In this document: one piece after another, positions 8,597 through 16,656 of the stretch
Layout of the letters: every line of letters begins with the position of its first letter
Numbering within the stretch: position 1 is the first letter of the stretch
Assembly (NCBI GenBank): GCA_017502135.1
Contig: JAFVVP010000005.1
Location: 244,811 to 308,810, forward strand
Direction: 5' to 3'
Source: Clostridia bacterium
GTDB lineage: Bacteria > Bacillota > Clostridia > Oscillospirales > CAG-272
Length of the DNA: 64,000 nt
Made by a program: the position numbers and the translations under genes
The notes under the pieces: model-generated
What the model saw: only the letters and a program-made list of their open reading frames with translations
What the model was told of the DNA's origin: nothing
Database searches by the model: none

Positions 8597-9519
8597 CATT
8601 TATACAGTTCCGTAGAAAGATACCGATCACCTGCATCGGGACAAAGAACCACGACGCGTTTTCCCTCATTCTCGGGGCGGCTCGCGATCAGAGCCGCCGC
8701 ATGGAGCGCCGCTCCCGAGGAGATTCCGAGGAGGATTCCATCCTTCCGGGCTGTTTCACGGGCAGCCTTATACGAATCCTCCGCCGAAACAGGAATTACC
8801 TCATCATAGAGAGACGTATTGAGAACATCCGGTACGAATCCTGCACCGATCCCCTGAATTTTATGAGGACCTGCCTGACCGCCGCTCAAAACCGCGGATG
8901 TATCCGGCTCGACGCCAATCACACAGATCAACGGATTTTTTTCTTTCAGGTATTTTCCCGTGCCGCTGATCGTTCCGCCCGTGCCAATGCCCGCGACGAA
9001 AATATCGATCTCGCCATCCGTATCTTCCCAAATTTCGGGGCCTGTCGTTTCATAATGCGCCTCGAAATTGATCGGATTTCCGAACTGGTCGGGGATAAAG
9101 CTGCCCGGTATTGAATCCGCCAGTTCTTTGGCGCGAGCCACCGCACCGCTCATACCCTCAGCGCCGGGCGTGAGGACAAGCTCAGCTCCGTAAGCCGAGA
9201 GAAGCGTGCGGCGTTCGTCGCTCATCGTATCGGGCATCGTAAGAATTACGCGATAGCCGCGTGCCGCTGCTACCGCAGCAAGACCGATGCCGGTGTTGCC
9301 GCTCGTGGGCTCAATGATCACACCGCCGGGCGCCAAAAGGCCTTCCGCTTCTGCATCGTCAATCATAGCCCGTGCGATGCGGTCCTTCGCACTTCCGGCA
9401 GGATTAAAGTACTCAAGCTTTGCCAAAAGCGGCACACGGATATCCCTCGATGCGGAGAAGCCTTTGAGCATAACGATCGGCGTGTGACCGATCAGGGATT
9501 CAAATGATTTATGTATCAT
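8596..9519 (-). CDS. cysK: Cysteine synthase A (O-acetylserine sulfhydrylase)
   Basis: PLP enzyme making L-cysteine from O-acetyl-L-serine and sulfide in the cytoplasm. The 307 residues match the family. The Schiff-base lysine is Lys45 in NPAGSAKDR and the substrate loop is PTSGNTG (71-77). The phosphate-binding glycine loop is GIGTGGTISGTG, and GISSGAALHAA is near the end. A GGAGTG precedes the ATG. I see no T-box or S-box leader in the 190 bp upstream. Monocistronic. Confidence 0.96.
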   Translation of the reverse strand: MIHKSFESLIGHTPIVMLKGFSASRDIRVPLLAKLEYFNPAGSAKDRIARAMIDDAEAEGLLAPGGVIIEPTSGNTGIGLAAVAAARGYRVILTMPDTMSDERRTLLSAYGAELVLTPGAEGMSGAVARAKELADSIPGSFIPDQFGNPINFEAHYETTGPEIWEDTDGEIDIFVAGIGTGGTISGTGKYLKEKNPLICVIGVEPDTSAVLSGGQAGPHKIQGIGAGFVPDVLNTSLYDEVIPVSAEDSYKAARETARKDGILLGISSGAALHAAALIASRPENEGKRVVVLCPDAGDRYLSTELYK

Positions 9520-9629
9520 TCCAACACACTCCCTATAAAATATATTTTGTCTAATAAGGAAATACCATACTGCATAAAGCGTCCGTTTCGCGGCATACTA
9601 CTAGTGTACCCTTTGTGAGGCAATATCGC

Positions 9630-9712
9630 ATGGGCGGCATATCCGCCAAAAACGGCGGTTCCTTTCCCGGAACCGGATGTAAAACCATGGGAAGAAAGCA
9701 TCACACAATATG
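9630..9712 (+). CDS. Possible 27-residue leader peptide ORF
   Basis: A short open frame (MGGISAKNGGSFPG... ending GRKHHTI) preceded by TGAGG. Its TGA overlaps the ATG of the Asn/Gln-rich ORF in an ATGA arrangement, which would allow translational coupling. The DNA also contains GGCGG...CCGCC and GGTTCC...GGAACC inverted repeats, so the composition may reflect RNA structure and not coding. Not recognised. Confidence 0.25.
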
Positions 9713-9862
9713 AATAACCAAAATCAGAACAATCAGAATAACAACCAGAATAACCAGAACCAGAACAACCAGAACAAGAATCAGCAGAATCAGAACAATC
9801 AGAATAAGAATCAGCAGAACAACAGCCAGAACAACCAGAACCAGAACAACAACCAGCGCTAA
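9710..9862 (+). CDS. Small Asn/Gln low-complexity protein, 50 residues
   Basis: From the ATG at 9710 to the TAA at 9860-9862 the frame encodes 50 residues. Apart from Met1, two Lys, one Ser and the final Arg, every residue is Asn or Gln, in irregular NQN/NNQ units. The antisense frame is also open but would be a Ser/Cys/Gly repeat, less credible. A rho-independent terminator follows 40 bp later and supports a transcript on this strand. There is no good ribosome binding site directly upstream; coupling to the 27-codon ORF that ends in ATGA is possible. Low-complexity Asn/Gln small proteins occur in spore formers, but I assign no function. Confidence 0.5.
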   Translation: MNNQNQNNQNNNQNNQNQNNQNKNQQNQNNQNKNQQNNSQNNQNQNNNQR

Positions 9863-9902
9863 TCTGCAACCGAAATTTTTTGATTTCCTGCAAATGGGTA
9901 CC

Positions 9903-9934
9903 AAAAGCCACGCTTCGACGTGGCTTTTGCTTTT
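9903..9934 (+). terminator. Terminator after Asn/Gln-rich ORF
   Basis: AAAAGCCACG / CGTGGCTTTT with a 6-nt loop, followed by GCTTTT. Confidence 0.85.
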
Positions 9935-9959
9935 AAAGAGCGTAATTTCAAAGGCGGTC

Positions 9960-9988
9960 TTGATTTCTTTTCAAAACTATGATACAAT
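9960..9988 (+). promoter_or_regulatory. tRNA-Arg promoter
   Basis: TTGATT (9960-9965), 17-bp spacer and TACAAT (9983-9988), 25 bp before the tRNA. Confidence 0.7.
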
Positions 9989-10013
9989 AGTAAGCGCCGC
10001 AAATAACAGATAC

Positions 10014-10090
10014 GCCCCGATAGCTCAGTAGGATAGAGCGAACGCCTCCTAAGCGTTAGGCCGCTGGTTCGACTCCAGTTCGGGGTGCCA
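10014..10090 (+). tRNA. tRNA-Arg (anticodon CCT, reads AGG)
   Basis: Full cloverleaf: acceptor GCCCCGA pairs with TCGGGGT, D-arm TAGCTCAGTAGGATAGAGC, anticodon arm ACGCC-TCCTAA-GCGT with anticodon CCT, T-arm CTGGTTCGACTCCAG, discriminator G and an encoded CCA at 10088-10090. Confidence 0.96.
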
Positions 10091-10155
10091 CGTTTAATAT
10101 ATGGTAACATACAAACACACCAAAGTCAATAGAACGCCAACGATTGCGGTGCGGC

Positions 10156-10184
10156 AAAAAAGAGAGCCTGTTGGCTCTCTTTTT
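10156..10184. terminator. Bidirectional terminator between tRNA-Arg and ECF S-component gene
   Basis: AAAAAGAGAGCC / GGCTCTCTTTTT with a TGTT loop; poly-A and poly-T on either side suit both convergent transcripts. Confidence 0.88.
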
Positions 10185-10759
10185 TATTGTTTCATAAGTT
10201 TTTTGAGAATGTTCGAAAGCGGAAGAATCAAGAACCCCGCAATAAAATTGCCGATTCCGTGGAGAACATCAAACGGGAAACCCGCCGCAATCCAGCCAAG
10301 CATCTCGGGAAAGCTAAGCCCATACACCAGCGCCTGCGTCGGCGCATAAAGGATTCCGAACAAAAGCCCGTGGAGCGCACATAGGATTGGATATACGACA
10401 CACGAAGCCATCGGCGGCATATTTTTCGGCAGAAGCATAGTCAGTCCCCAAAGAACCGTCCATATGTACAGATACGGTATCCACCAAACGGAAAATCCCG
10501 CATAGAGTCCGTTAAGCAGAACAAAAATATAAATGGGAAGCAATGCTTTTTTTCTGAACGCAAGAGTGTATACCATGGTAAACATCCCGACGAGGTGGAT
10601 GTTCGGCAAAACTTCCATGATAATTTTGGAGCAGAACATCAGCGTTCCCAGCATGGAAAACACCGTCATCTCCAAAATACGGCGGGAACGAAATCTTGAG
10701 CGAAGATTACTTTGTGTAGACAAGTTCGTAGTGCTCTCCGTCTGTGATTTTGGTTGCAT
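10184..10759 (-). CDS. ECF transporter S component, probably corrinoid/cobalamin-type
   Basis: Integral membrane substrate-binding subunit of an energy-coupling factor importer. About 160 residues form five to six helices with ECF-S landmarks: LPNIHLVGMFTMVYTLAFRKKAL, the aromatic stretch WWIPYLYIW and the C-terminal GIGNFIAGF. No ATPase or T subunit is nearby, so it would share a module encoded elsewhere (group II). It overlaps the upstream DUF4430 gene by about 53 bp if the ATG at 10759 is used. That ATG lacks a good ribosome binding site, so a downstream TTG or the ATG at 10669 may be the true start. The cobalamin riboswitch upstream of the operon and the transcobalamin-like partner suggest a corrinoid substrate. 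Confidence 0.82.
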   Translation of the reverse strand: MQPKSQTESTTNLSTQSNLRSRFRSRRILEMTVFSMLGTLMFCSKIIMEVLPNIHLVGMFTMVYTLAFRKKALLPIYIFVLLNGLYAGFSVWWIPYLYIWTVLWGLTMLLPKNMPPMASCVVYPILCALHGLLFGILYAPTQALVYGLSFPEMLGWIAAGFPFDVLHGIGNFIAGFLILPLSNILKKLMKQ

Positions 10760-11135
10760 CCACCCCGGTCATCATATATTCACCGTTTTTGAAAAAGCCC
10801 CAATAACTCTGATCAACATCATAATCGGCGGTGATTCCGTTTACACTCTTGATATACATACCGAACTGCCCCATTTCGCCGTCAATGAGCTCATGCGCAA
10901 GGAGCGCCTCTCCAAGGAATTTGGCATCTGTATAAATTGTAAACGTTATGGATTTTTCGCCCGCCTTCACCTCAACTGCAACCGCTTTTTGGCCGTTGCC
11001 AAAAGATGTATCCTCCAAATAAACGGCATTCTCCCAAAGCCCTTCCGACTTTTCGGTGTTGCCGCAAGCCACAATGCACAGTGCCATGCACAAGGGGAGG
11101 ATCACACAAATGATTCTCATAATTGTTTTTTTCAT
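10707..11135 (-). CDS. DUF4430 (transcobalamin-like) lipoprotein
   Basis: Membrane-anchored extracellular protein, 142 residues. A signal peptide ends in the lipobox IVAC with lipidated Cys24. The rest matches the DUF4430 fold, the domain related to the C-terminal part of intrinsic factor/transcobalamin (motifs AVEVKAGEKSITFTIYTD, GMYIKSVNGI, YWGFFKNGEYM). Likely an external corrinoid-capture partner for the ECF S component encoded immediately downstream. The start at 11135 has a GGA-rich site (AAAGGAAAC) upstream. Expression is probably shut off by cobalamin through the riboswitch and terminator just before it. Confidence 0.85.
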   Translation of the reverse strand: MKKTIMRIICVILPLCMALCIVACGNTEKSEGLWENAVYLEDTSFGNGQKAVAVEVKAGEKSITFTIYTDAKFLGEALLAHELIDGEMGQFGMYIKSVNGITADYDVDQSYWGFFKNGEYMMTGVDATKITDGEHYELVYTK

Positions 11136-11174
11136 TTTTTGTTTCCTTTCGTATTGAAATATCATACAAAAGAT

Positions 11175-11201
11175 AAAATAAAAGCACCCTTCCATGGGTG
11201 C
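11175..11201 (-). terminator. Riboswitch-controlled terminator before DUF4430 gene
   Basis: On the minus strand GCACCC-(6 nt)-GGGTGC is followed by TTTTATTTTAT, 40-70 nt before the DUF4430 start and downstream of the cobalamin aptamer. This is where the expression platform of an attenuating riboswitch is expected. Confidence 0.75.
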
Positions 11202-11254
11202 GAATGAGGATAAAAACAAAGGACACCTCGCCGTATCCGAATCCTCAATCTCTC

Positions 11255-11425
11255 CCACTTTGCCCAAGAGACTTTTACGAGTCACAGAACGATAAGCATT
11301 CCGACTTGAGAGATCGAGATCTCAGTTACGGTAATGGCTGTTGCCGCGGATTTGCACCGCAATTTCCTTATCCCCGCGTATGCCGTACGACACACGCGAC
11401 AACGAAAGATTTCTCTTTCCGATGA
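11255..11425 (-). promoter_or_regulatory. Cobalamin riboswitch (B12 element)
   Basis: Minus strand contains the conserved core GCGGTGCAAATCCGC at about 11346-11360, then GGCAACAGCC, the CCGTAACTG element and, further 3', AGTCGGAATGC. The order and wording are those of class-I cobalamin aptamers. A GGAAATT precedes the core. Downstream genes (DUF4430 lipoprotein, ECF S component) fit corrinoid uptake. Exact ends are approximate. Confidence 0.85.
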
Positions 11426-11578
11426 ACTGTGTTTATTTTTTGCACTGTTATTATATCATGTTTCCTAAAATATTGCAATAGATATGTCGACTTTGCTCAT
11501 GTTTACAGGCTGATTTATTCCGGGTCTCAACAAATAAAATTTCAACCTAAAAAAAGTGATTAAAAGGTGCTGCCGCGC

Positions 11579-11607
11579 TTGACTTTTTCACCTATTTGTG
11601 CTATAAT
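11579..11607 (+). promoter_or_regulatory. Lactate permease promoter
   Basis: TTGACT (11579-11584), 17-bp spacer and TATAAT (11602-11607), 50 bp upstream of the start codon. Confidence 0.85.
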
Positions 11608-11656
11608 CGCTTGAATTTTAAAATTATGGTAAAAATACGAAAGGTTAGTCTTATCC

Positions 11657-13279
11657 ATGTTAGCATTCCTGCCCATACTGGCAACCCTCATTCTTATGAT
11701 GGCGCTCAACTGGTCCGCAAAGAGATGCCTTCTCATATCCTGGGTCCTGGCAGTGGTACTTGCCTTCTTCTTTTGGGATATAGAAGCCAAGGCGCTGCTC
11801 GCCAGTTCCCTTTACGGCGTCCTCGGCTCTATAGACGTTCTGATCATTATTCTGGGCGCTATTCTCGTTATGAACACACTCAAAACCTCGGGGGCCACCT
11901 CCGCTATCAACCGCGGGTTCATGAACATCTGTCCCGACAAGCGCGTGCAGGCGTGCATTATCGGTTTTTCATTCTGCTCTTTCATTGAGGCCGCCGCGGG
12001 TTTCGGCACACCGGCCGCCCTGGCAGGGCCGCTCCTCGTTTGTCTCGGCTTCCCACCGCTCGCCGCCGCCATGATTACGCTCATTTTTGACTCCGTTGCC
12101 GTTTCCTTCGGCGCCGTAGGTACGCCCGTTACGGCAGCTCTCAACGCATTGGGCATGAGTGATAACGCCGCTTTTGTTTCGGATTTTGCATTTTGGACCG
12201 CGCTCCCTCATGCAGTTATGAGCATTATTCTCCCCCTCATCGTTTTGCTTATGACCACTAAACTGTTCAGCTCTGAGAAATCTTTTAAGCCTGCTTTACA
12301 GGCCGCTCCCTTTGCCTTGTTTACGGGTCTGAGCTTTGCCGTTCCGTTTTTAGCGACGGCTATATTTATAGGATATGAATTCGCCTCTCTCATCGGCGCC
12401 CTGGTCTCTATCGCCGCGACCGTCCTTGCAGCCAAGAATGGCTTCCTCGTTCCTAAAAACACGTGGGATTTCGGTGACACCGCCAAATGGGACGAAGAAT
12501 GGCTCGCCACAAGCGAGGTGGCACCAATCAAGGAATCGAAAATGTCCTTGATTTTGGCGTGGACACCGTATCTTCTCATTGCCGCCATTCTTGTAATTAC
12601 CCGCATTCCGCAGTTCGGCATCAAAACCCTCCTGACGTCCGGCGCGCCGTTCGTTCTCAAAATTGACAATCTGCTCGGATTTGAAAATCTTGACTGGAGT
12701 CTCAAATGGGCTTATCTCCCCGGCACGTTCTTCATTCTCGTTTCTCTCATCACAAATGTGATTCATAAGATGGACAAACAAATAATAAAGCGCTCCTGGG
12801 CGGACACTCTAAAGCAGGTTTCCGGTGCTGCCGTCGCCCTTGTCTTCGGTCTGGCGCTGGTGGAAGTTATGAAGTATAAAAACGCCGACGACATCAGTAT
12901 GCTTGACGAAATGGCAAACGTACTCGCAATGGTAGGCAAGGATCTGTTCGTTCTTATCGCTCCTTTCATCGGCGTTCTGGGCGCCTTCGTTTCCGGATCT
13001 GCCACGGTCTCTATGAATCTCTTCTCCACTCTGCAATTCAACACCGCCACCGTTCTCGGCCTGCCGACGGTATTTATTCTTTCCACGCAGTGCGTTGGTG
13101 CAGCCGTCGGTAATATGATTTGCATCAACAACGCCGTTGCCGCCAGCGCCACGATCGGTACGACCGGACGTGAAGGCAAACTTATCAAAATCAACATCAT
13201 TCCCGTTCTCTTATACGTTTCGATTACCGTTCTGATTTTCTATATTGCTTTGGCACTCGGTATAAAGCCGGCGGCATAA
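11657..13279 (+). CDS. lldP: L-lactate permease family transporter
   Basis: Cytoplasmic-membrane carrier for lactate or related 2-hydroxy acids (LctP/LldP family). The 540 residues comprise about 12-14 hydrophobic helices with family landmarks: [13 protein letters not shown] near residue 117, the [14 protein letters not shown] segment, and the C-terminal [16 protein letters not shown] and [16 protein letters not shown] segments. Monocistronic, with a strong promoter and a strong terminator. Glycolate is an alternative substrate in this family. Confidence 0.92.
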   Translation: MLAFLPILATLILMMALNWSAKRCLLISWVLAVVLAFFFWDIEAKALLASSLYGVLGSIDVLIIILGAILVMNTLKTSGATSAINRGFMNICPDKRVQACIIGFSFCSFIEAAAGFGTPAALAGPLLVCLGFPPLAAAMITLIFDSVAVSFGAVGTPVTAALNALGMSDNAAFVSDFAFWTALPHAVMSIILPLIVLLMTTKLFSSEKSFKPALQAAPFALFTGLSFAVPFLATAIFIGYEFASLIGALVSIAATVLAAKNGFLVPKNTWDFGDTAKWDEEWLATSEVAPIKESKMSLILAWTPYLLIAAILVITRIPQFGIKTLLTSGAPFVLKIDNLLGFENLDWSLKWAYLPGTFFILVSLITNVIHKMDKQIIKRSWADTLKQVSGAAVALVFGLALVEVMKYKNADDISMLDEMANVLAMVGKDLFVLIAPFIGVLGAFVSGSATVSMNLFSTLQFNTATVLGLPTVFILSTQCVGAAVGNMICINNAVAASATIGTTGREGKLIKINIIPVLLYVSITVLIFYIALALGIKPAA

Positions 13280-13290
13280 AGTATGACTCT

Positions 13291-13326
13291 ACTCCCCCCT
13301 CCGCAAAGGAGGGGGAGTTTTCTTTA
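13291..13326 (+). terminator. Terminator after lactate permease
   Basis: ACTCCCCCCTCC / GGAGGGGGAGT hairpin with a GCAAA loop followed by TTTTCTTT. Confidence 0.9.
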
Positions 13327-13349
13327 AAAAAAAATTTTCCGCTTCCCTA

Positions 13350-13407
13350 TTGACAACAACATTCTTTTATGCTACAATACATTTAACAGTTAAGTTAATT
13401 GTTAAAT
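13350..13407 (+). promoter_or_regulatory. sdpRI promoter with overlapping palindromic operator
   Basis: TTGACA (13350-13355), 17 bp, TACAAT (13373-13378). Immediately downstream, 13381-13407 is an imperfect palindrome with outer arms ATTTAACA and TGTTAAAT around an inner TTAA-rich core. Its position over the transcription start is typical for an ArsR-family autorepressor. Confidence 0.8.
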
Positions 13408-13426
13408 GTATTTTCAAGGAGGAACA

Positions 13427-13708
13427 ATGGGACTGCAAAACACAATGCGCGCCCTCGCCGATCCAATCCGTCGGGAGATACTGAATCTCTTAAAGGACGG
13501 AACGATGTCTGCAGGTGATATCGCCAATCACTTTGATGTGACAGCGGCATCCATCTCGCGGCATTTATCCGTTTTGAAGGATGCCGATCTGATCCGCGAT
13601 AAGCGCGACGGAAAATTTATTTTTTACGAACTGAACGCATCTGTACTGGAAGAAATCCTACTATGGGTTTCCGATCTGAAAGGAGAAAACGGTAATGCTT
13701 CGAAATAA
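13427..13708 (+). CDS. sdpR: ArsR-family transcriptional regulator, SdpR-like
   Basis: Small winged-helix repressor (93 residues). The motif ADPIRREILNLLKDG, the recognition helix VTAASISRHLSVLKDADL and the wing DKRDGKFIFYEL are those of SdpR-type ArsR proteins; there are no metal-binding cysteines. AAGGAGG lies 4-5 nt before the ATG at 13427. It overlaps sdpI by 14 bp. In Bacillus, SdpR represses its operon until SdpI sequesters it at the membrane; the same wiring is inferred here from the pair and the palindrome at the promoter. Confidence 0.9.
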   Translation: MGLQNTMRALADPIRREILNLLKDGTMSAGDIANHFDVTAASISRHLSVLKDADLIRDKRDGKFIFYELNASVLEEILLWVSDLKGENGNASK

Positions 13709-14789
13709 CAAATGGAAACTGATTATCTCTTCCCTTCTCATCCTGCTGCCCATTCTTGCGGGCATCATTTTGTGGGATTCTCTGCCCGAGCAAATGGCAA
13801 CACACTGGGGCACTTCCGGCAACGCAAACGGCTGGAGCAGTCGCGGTTTTGCTGTATTCTTTCTGCCGATTTTTCTTCTTGTGCTCCACTGGGTTGGCCT
13901 GCTTGTTACCGCTATGGATCACAAAAGCAAGACGCAAAACCCAAAGGTATACGGGATGGCTTTCTGGATCGTCCCTTTCATTTCCCTCTTCGCAAACGGA
14001 ATAATGTATGCGACCGCGTTCGGCAAGACGCTCAACCTCCCGTTCTATCTCTCCGTTTTGATGGGACTTACGTTCGTGGTTATCGGCAACTATATGCCGA
14101 AAGCTACGCAGAACCGAACGATGGGCATAAAAACAGTCTGGGCACTCCACAGCGAGGAAAACTGGAACAAGACGCATCGCTTCGCGGGAAAAGTATGGGT
14201 GATCGGCGGAGTTTTGTTCATGCCAGCAGGCTTGTTACCCCTTAGATTCTTCCCGTTTGCGCTTCTTGTTCCGATCCTTTTCGGCGTATCCCCTGCCCTC
14301 TATTCGTATCTGTACTACAGAAAGCAGAAAAAGAACGGGACACTTATCGAAACGGACGCCGCCGCTTTCGTGAAAGAGAAGAAAGTGCACATTATCGCCA
14401 GTGTGATTATCACCGTTTTCGTCGTGCTTCTGTTCGGCTTTATAGCCTTTACCGGCGACGTTTCACTGGAATACGGCGAGGACGCATTCACCGTACGCGC
14501 CACCTATTTTGACGATGCCACGGTTGCTTACGACGCTATCGAAAGCATCGAATACCGCGAAAACGACATGCCCGGTATGCGCGCGTTCGGCTACGCCTCT
14601 CCGCGTCTCCTTATGGGCGCATTCCAGAATGATGAATTCGGCAATTACACACGGTATTCCTACACCGCATGCGACGCCGCCGTTATCCTTACGGTGAACG
14701 GCAAGATTATCGTCATAAACGCAAAAACCGAGGCAGAGACGAAGCTGATTTACGATACACTCACGGAAAAGAGACATATGCATGAATAA
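13695..14789 (+). CDS. sdpI: SdpI-family membrane protein (DUF1648 domain)
   Basis: Polytopic membrane protein, 364 residues. The N-terminus has the DUF1648 signature (LPEQMATHWGTSGNANGW). It is followed by helices and the SdpI signature TMGIKTVWALHSEENWNKTH, then two helices, and a soluble C-terminal part after the helix VIITVFVVLLFGFIAF. SdpI proteins give immunity to the SDP toxin and sense it; here no sdpC-like toxin gene is adjacent, so it may protect against toxins of neighbours or only regulate. The extra C-terminal soluble domain (about 110 residues) is longer than in minimal SdpI. Confidence 0.85.
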   Translation: MLRNNKWKLIISSLLILLPILAGIILWDSLPEQMATHWGTSGNANGWSSRGFAVFFLPIFLLVLHWVGLLVTAMDHKSKTQNPKVYGMAFWIVPFISLFANGIMYATAFGKTLNLPFYLSVLMGLTFVVIGNYMPKATQNRTMGIKTVWALHSEENWNKTHRFAGKVWVIGGVLFMPAGLLPLRFFPFALLVPILFGVSPALYSYLYYRKQKKNGTLIETDAAAFVKEKKVHIIASVIITVFVVLLFGFIAFTGDVSLEYGEDAFTVRATYFDDATVAYDAIESIEYRENDMPGMRAFGYASPRLLMGAFQNDEFGNYTRYSYTACDAAVILTVNGKIIVINAKTEAETKLIYDTLTEKRHMHE

Positions 14790-14905
14790 TTATATAAAAC
14801 ACACTGGAAGACACTTCTATTCTTTGCCGTCACAGGCCTAGTCGGCGCTTTTGGTATTTCTTTTAGCAAGAAAATGGAACTTTGGAAGGATGAAAAATCC
14901 ATCAA
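14782..14905 (+). pseudogene. Possible frameshifted remnant of a third gene after sdpI
   Basis: The ATG at 14782 overlaps the end of sdpI and begins MNNYIKH; after a frame change the sequence reads WKTLLFFAVTGLVGAFGIS, a good membrane segment, then runs into a terminator. It looks like the N-terminus of a short membrane protein broken by an indel and truncated. Weak evidence. Confidence 0.3.
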
Positions 14906-14917
14906 AAAAAGCCGCTC

Positions 14918-14957
14918 AGGGGATGGAGTCATGAAATGTGACTCCATCCCCTTTGAT
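14918..14957 (+). terminator. Terminator of the sdpRI operon
   Basis: AGGGGATGGAGTCA / TGACTCCATCCCCT, a 14-bp perfect stem with a 7-nt loop, then TTTGATT. Confidence 0.88.
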
Positions 14958-15010
14958 TAAAAGATTGGCAAAGAAAAGCCTTCGCAAAACATATCGCAAA
15001 TATCAAAAGA

Positions 15011-15436
15011 TTATTTTGAATCCTTTGGTTTGTACCCGTAACTGTACACAAAGAAGCACATATTTTCCCGCTCCTCCGCAGTAAGTTCCGCAGCATATTT
15101 GATGTACGTACTCTTAAGCTTCTCTATCTCCTTATTCGCTGTCAAAATACTGATGGCTTCTTTCGGAGGAATGATGATCGTTTTATCATTCGCAACACCG
15201 ATAGCGGGGATACCGATATCCGCATATTTTTGTGTCTCATCACAAGAGCAGGATCGCCATCCCAAAAAAGTATCATTTTTCAAAACAGAAAGTATTTCAG
15301 TAAATGTACCTTGCGGAAAAGCGACACCGAGATTATCAAAGAGTTTTCGTACAGCAGACATTGCATCACTCTTTTCCAGTTCCGGATTCAGGAAAAGCGT
15401 CCACTGAAGGATGTTTTTGTACTGGGAAGCTGTCAT
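15011..15436 (-). CDS. Hypothetical protein, last gene of the RHS locus
   Basis: 141 residues, no signal peptide, no membrane segment. I do not recognise a family with certainty. Visible features are a helical N-terminus (SQYKNILQWTLFLNPELEK), a central stretch with two cysteines (GWRSCSCDETQKYADIGIPA), an IIIPPKEA strand and an acidic helical C-terminus. It begins 17 bp after the DUF1906 gene on the same strand with a GGGGG-rich site upstream, so the two are probably co-translated. Position downstream of an RHS gene raises the possibility of an effector or immunity role, but nothing in the sequence shows it. Confidence 0.7.
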   Translation of the reverse strand: MTASQYKNILQWTLFLNPELEKSDAMSAVRKLFDNLGVAFPQGTFTEILSVLKNDTFLGWRSCSCDETQKYADIGIPAIGVANDKTIIIPPKEAISILTANKEIEKLKSTYIKYAAELTAEERENMCFFVYSYGYKPKDSK

Positions 15437-15453
15437 TCCTATCCCCCGCTTTC

Positions 15454-16128
15454 TTAAAGGAAATGCTGCAGAACCGAGCGATCCTGCACATAGTTTTTGT
15501 GAGCAGTAATGCCGTGAAATTCAATGGTACCGTATTGCCAAAGGTGCATATCCTGCGGCAAGAGTTCCGACGGTGCATACGGTGCCCATATATCCGGATC
15601 AAAACGGTATGTCGGTGCCTTTGACCAATACACAGCATTCATCTGATTATCAGCTCTCGTTGCCTGCACATAATGACTGCATTGGCGATCAAAATTAAAA
15701 TTATCGGAAGAATCTGTATTCCCAATAAATCCCGGGATATATCCGTTTTTCAGAAGTGTTCCCGCAAAACTGATCATCCAGTTGTGATTTACGCTCCATT
15801 TAGACGGAATATCCGCAAAAAGTGCAATCCCGCTGTTTGAAGGAATGCCCAATCTCCTGGCCTTACGAATTGCTTTCACCGCGTCGTCCTGACCTTTGTT
15901 CGAGGAAATCACTGCTTCTGAAAAATCCCGTACAATACACGCGATTTTACAATTCTTGCTTTTCAAAAAATCAATTTCGTCCGCGGTAATGGGTCTTGCA
16001 CCATCGATCGATCTTCCCCAGAAAGAGGGGAAACAACTTTTTCGCATCACCCAATCATACAAGCGAAACCCGTTCGTCAAGTGAACATTTGCCGGGACAG
16101 TTGAATCTACTCCATAAATAAGTTCCAT
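15454..16128 (-). CDS. DUF1906 glycoside-hydrolase-like TIM-barrel protein
   Basis: 224 residues resembling the DUF1906 (Rv2525c-like) domain, a TIM-barrel related to GH25 lysozymes. Landmarks are YGVDST at the first strand (possible catalytic Asp), CIVRDF, GIALFADIP, PGFIGNTDS and the final HLWQYGT. There is no signal peptide, so export would need another route or it acts inside. GAGAGG before the ATG at 16128 sets the start, five codons after an upstream in-frame ATG. It follows the truncated RHS gene on the same strand and is probably co-transcribed with the 141-residue protein. Function unknown; cell-wall binding or hydrolysis is inferred from the fold only. Confidence 0.75.
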   Translation of the reverse strand: MELIYGVDSTVPANVHLTNGFRLYDWVMRKSCFPSFWGRSIDGARPITADEIDFLKSKNCKIACIVRDFSEAVISSNKGQDDAVKAIRKARRLGIPSNSGIALFADIPSKWSVNHNWMISFAGTLLKNGYIPGFIGNTDSSDNFNFDRQCSHYVQATRADNQMNAVYWSKAPTYRFDPDIWAPYAPSELLPQDMHLWQYGTIEFHGITAHKNYVQDRSVLQHFL

Positions 16129-16242
16129 AGTATAACCTCTCAATCTTGTATTGCAGCTGCAGTTATACTATACATTTTAACCGGGACAACAAGTGGCCAA
16201 AAAACATTTTCTACGGTGTCTTTGACAACACACCAACAATGA

Positions 16243-16656
16243 CTACAGTTTTCTAAAATACAAGAAAAAACACCCGCGCCGTACGGCGCGGGTGAAACAG
16301 ATCCTCTTAATGCCACTAGTTATTTCTTCACTCAACAATCCTATAATTCTGCTCTGCCCTCTAGCGTTTACGATTTCCTCGCGCAGATGCAGGGCGTTGT
16401 AGACGTAGGTTACTTTGCCGCCGGAGGTGGTAGTTTCTGCGATCAGGCGGCCGAGGGTGTCGTAGGTGTACTCCGTACAGCCGCCGAGGGGGCCGAACAG
16501 GCGCGTGATATTGCCAAGGAGGTCGTACGCGGCACCGGTAGCGTGGCCGTCGGCGTCGATGACCTGCATCTGCCGCCCGCGGGCGTTGTAGGTGTACTCC
16601 TGTCGGTTGTTCAGCGAATCCGTGACGGTCTCCACCTTGCCCAGTTCGTTGTAGGT
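16243..16656 (-). pseudogene. C-terminal remnant of the RHS protein beyond an in-frame TAG
   Basis: After the amber codon at 16657-16659 the same frame continues with RHS/YD repeats (TYNELGKVETVTD, EYTYNARGRQ, TEYTYDTLGRL, VTYVYNAL) for about 120 residues. It then degenerates and reads through the stem of a terminator. There is no conserved RHS core end and no polymorphic toxin tip, so the gene has lost its effector domain as well as suffering the stop. Confidence 0.75.
16265..16296 (-). terminator. Terminator inside the degenerate 3' end of the RHS gene
   Basis: Minus strand CACCCGCGCC-GTAC-GGCGCGGGTG followed by TTTTTTC. The RHS frame runs through it, which supports truncation of the original 3' end. 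Confidence 0.85.

Noticed and set aside
9520..9700. T-box leader for cysK
   Set aside because: A GGGTAC...GCCGCG stretch is faintly like the antiterminator consensus, but the AGGGTGG-type T-box sequence and specifier stem are absent.
9516..9911. Minus-strand Ser/Cys/Gly-rich open frame over the Asn/Gln-rich ORF
   Set aside because: Low-complexity reading of the same repeat, overlaps the cysK start region and lacks a ribosome binding site; the plus-strand frame has a terminator and the simpler composition.
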